The position numbers and the translations under genes were made by a program. Shown piece by piece: positions 63,446 through 64,000 of a stretch of 64,000 nucleotides of DNA (positions within the stretch are counted from its first letter, which is position 1; every line of letters begins with the position of its first letter). The notes under the pieces are model-generated. The model saw only the letters and a list, made by a program, of their open reading frames with translations. It searched no databases and was not told the origin of the DNA. Location: positions 7,784,001 through 7,848,000 of the forward strand of contig JAKCOZ010000005.1 of the NCBI GenBank assembly GCA_022605955.1, in the 5' to 3' direction. This stretch comes from Rallus limicola (taxonomy: Eukaryota > Chordata > Aves > Gruiformes > Rallidae).

Positions 63446-64000
63446 CTGTCAGACAGAAACTAACGTGAGGTAAAGAAAAAAACGACAATGCAATCTTCTG
63501 AAGCGTCAGTGATGAGCCTTGAATGAATCCTTTAAATTAAGTCATCTAACGCAGGCCCCTACATGCAGCTAGCTGAAGCTAGTGGATCCCTAGAAGAAAG
63601 GCACCGCCGATCCGAACTGGTCCGGCACGTCTCTTACGAAGCTTTTGTTGCATAACATCCGCACATGTCACCGGCTGCTCTTGCCACAGCAAGGCAAAGC
63701 CTCCTGCTCATCTGCCCCAGGGAAGCGGCTCACGGGACAGTAGCCCCGGTCACCGGCAAATTAACGGGGAAAGATCTCACACACGAAGCGCCGCAGGTAC
63801 GCTCTGCAACGTCGATAGCCGCGAGCTTGGTGCTAGAGCAGCTGCAGCAGCAGCTTATCAGTGTCACCCGACGTAAATAGACGCACAGAAACCATTTTGG
63901 CAGGAGAAAGCTGCTGCCAACTAACTCACACCCAACAAACACGCCAGAGTAGCGTCACCGCGGCCTTACGTCGAGCGACTGCAGGAAATAAGAACGAAGC
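63446..64000 (-). promoter_or_regulatory. PRRG4: PRRG4 5' flank: probable promoter and non-coding exon
   Basis: The CpG frequency rises from about 63600 to the window edge, and the coding exon has an acceptor just before its ATG. A 5' UTR exon and promoter are therefore expected here or just beyond 64000. One possible donor is AGCTTC|GTAAGAG near 63638. Two TTACGTCG motifs in opposite orientation (about 63869-63876 and 63966-63973) resemble CRE-type elements. None of these is firm. Confidence 0.5.

Noticed and set aside
1..64000. tRNA, rRNA, CRISPR or endogenous retrovirus signals
   Set aside because: I saw no cloverleaf with B-box, no rRNA-like sequence, no regularly spaced repeats, and no LTR pairs or gag/pol/env-like frames.

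Overview
The window is vertebrate nuclear DNA, almost certainly from a bird. It has long AT-rich introns, small exons with consensus splice sites, one strong CpG island, and three copies of CR1 LINE 3' ends, the dominant avian retroelement. No bacterial features are present, and most short open frames are chance or shadow frames.

Two protein-coding genes lie head to tail on the minus strand. PRRG4, a vitamin-K-dependent Gla-domain membrane protein, has five coding exons between 63435 and 57270. QSER1, a glutamine/serine-rich nuclear protein, has thirteen coding exons between 44523 and 1978. I resolved every coding splice junction by eye. The QSER1 exons sum to 5,484 nt (1,827 residues plus stop) and the PRRG4 exons to 678 nt (225 residues plus stop), both in frame throughout. 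From established knowledge, this order and orientation match human 11p13 (PRRG4 then QSER1).

Layout: 1-1977 is QSER1 3' UTR and downstream sequence; 1978-19032 holds the small 3' exons (13 to 5) and their introns; 19033-22737 is the giant QSER1 exon 4; 22738-44407 holds exons 3 and 2 and a 17-kb first intron with a CR1 copy; 43740-45480 is the QSER1 CpG-island promoter with exon 1; 45481-57269 is intergenic and may contain a weakly supported plus-strand spliced transcript; 57270-63445 is PRRG4; 63446-64000 is its CpG-containing 5' flank.

The two genes are neighbours but are not known to work in one pathway. QSER1 acts on chromatin (with TET1 it limits DNMT3 methylation at regulatory DNA). 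PRRG4 is a single-pass adaptor whose cytoplasmic PY-type motifs recruit WW-domain ubiquitin ligases. The least explained parts are a phase-compatible trio of exon-like segments on the plus strand (48346-54645), a terminal-exon-like minus-strand frame just downstream of PRRG4 (56488-56693), a degenerate 15-17-residue repeat array in QSER1, and two intronic G-quadruplex motifs. I found nothing that amounts to a clearly new biological system.
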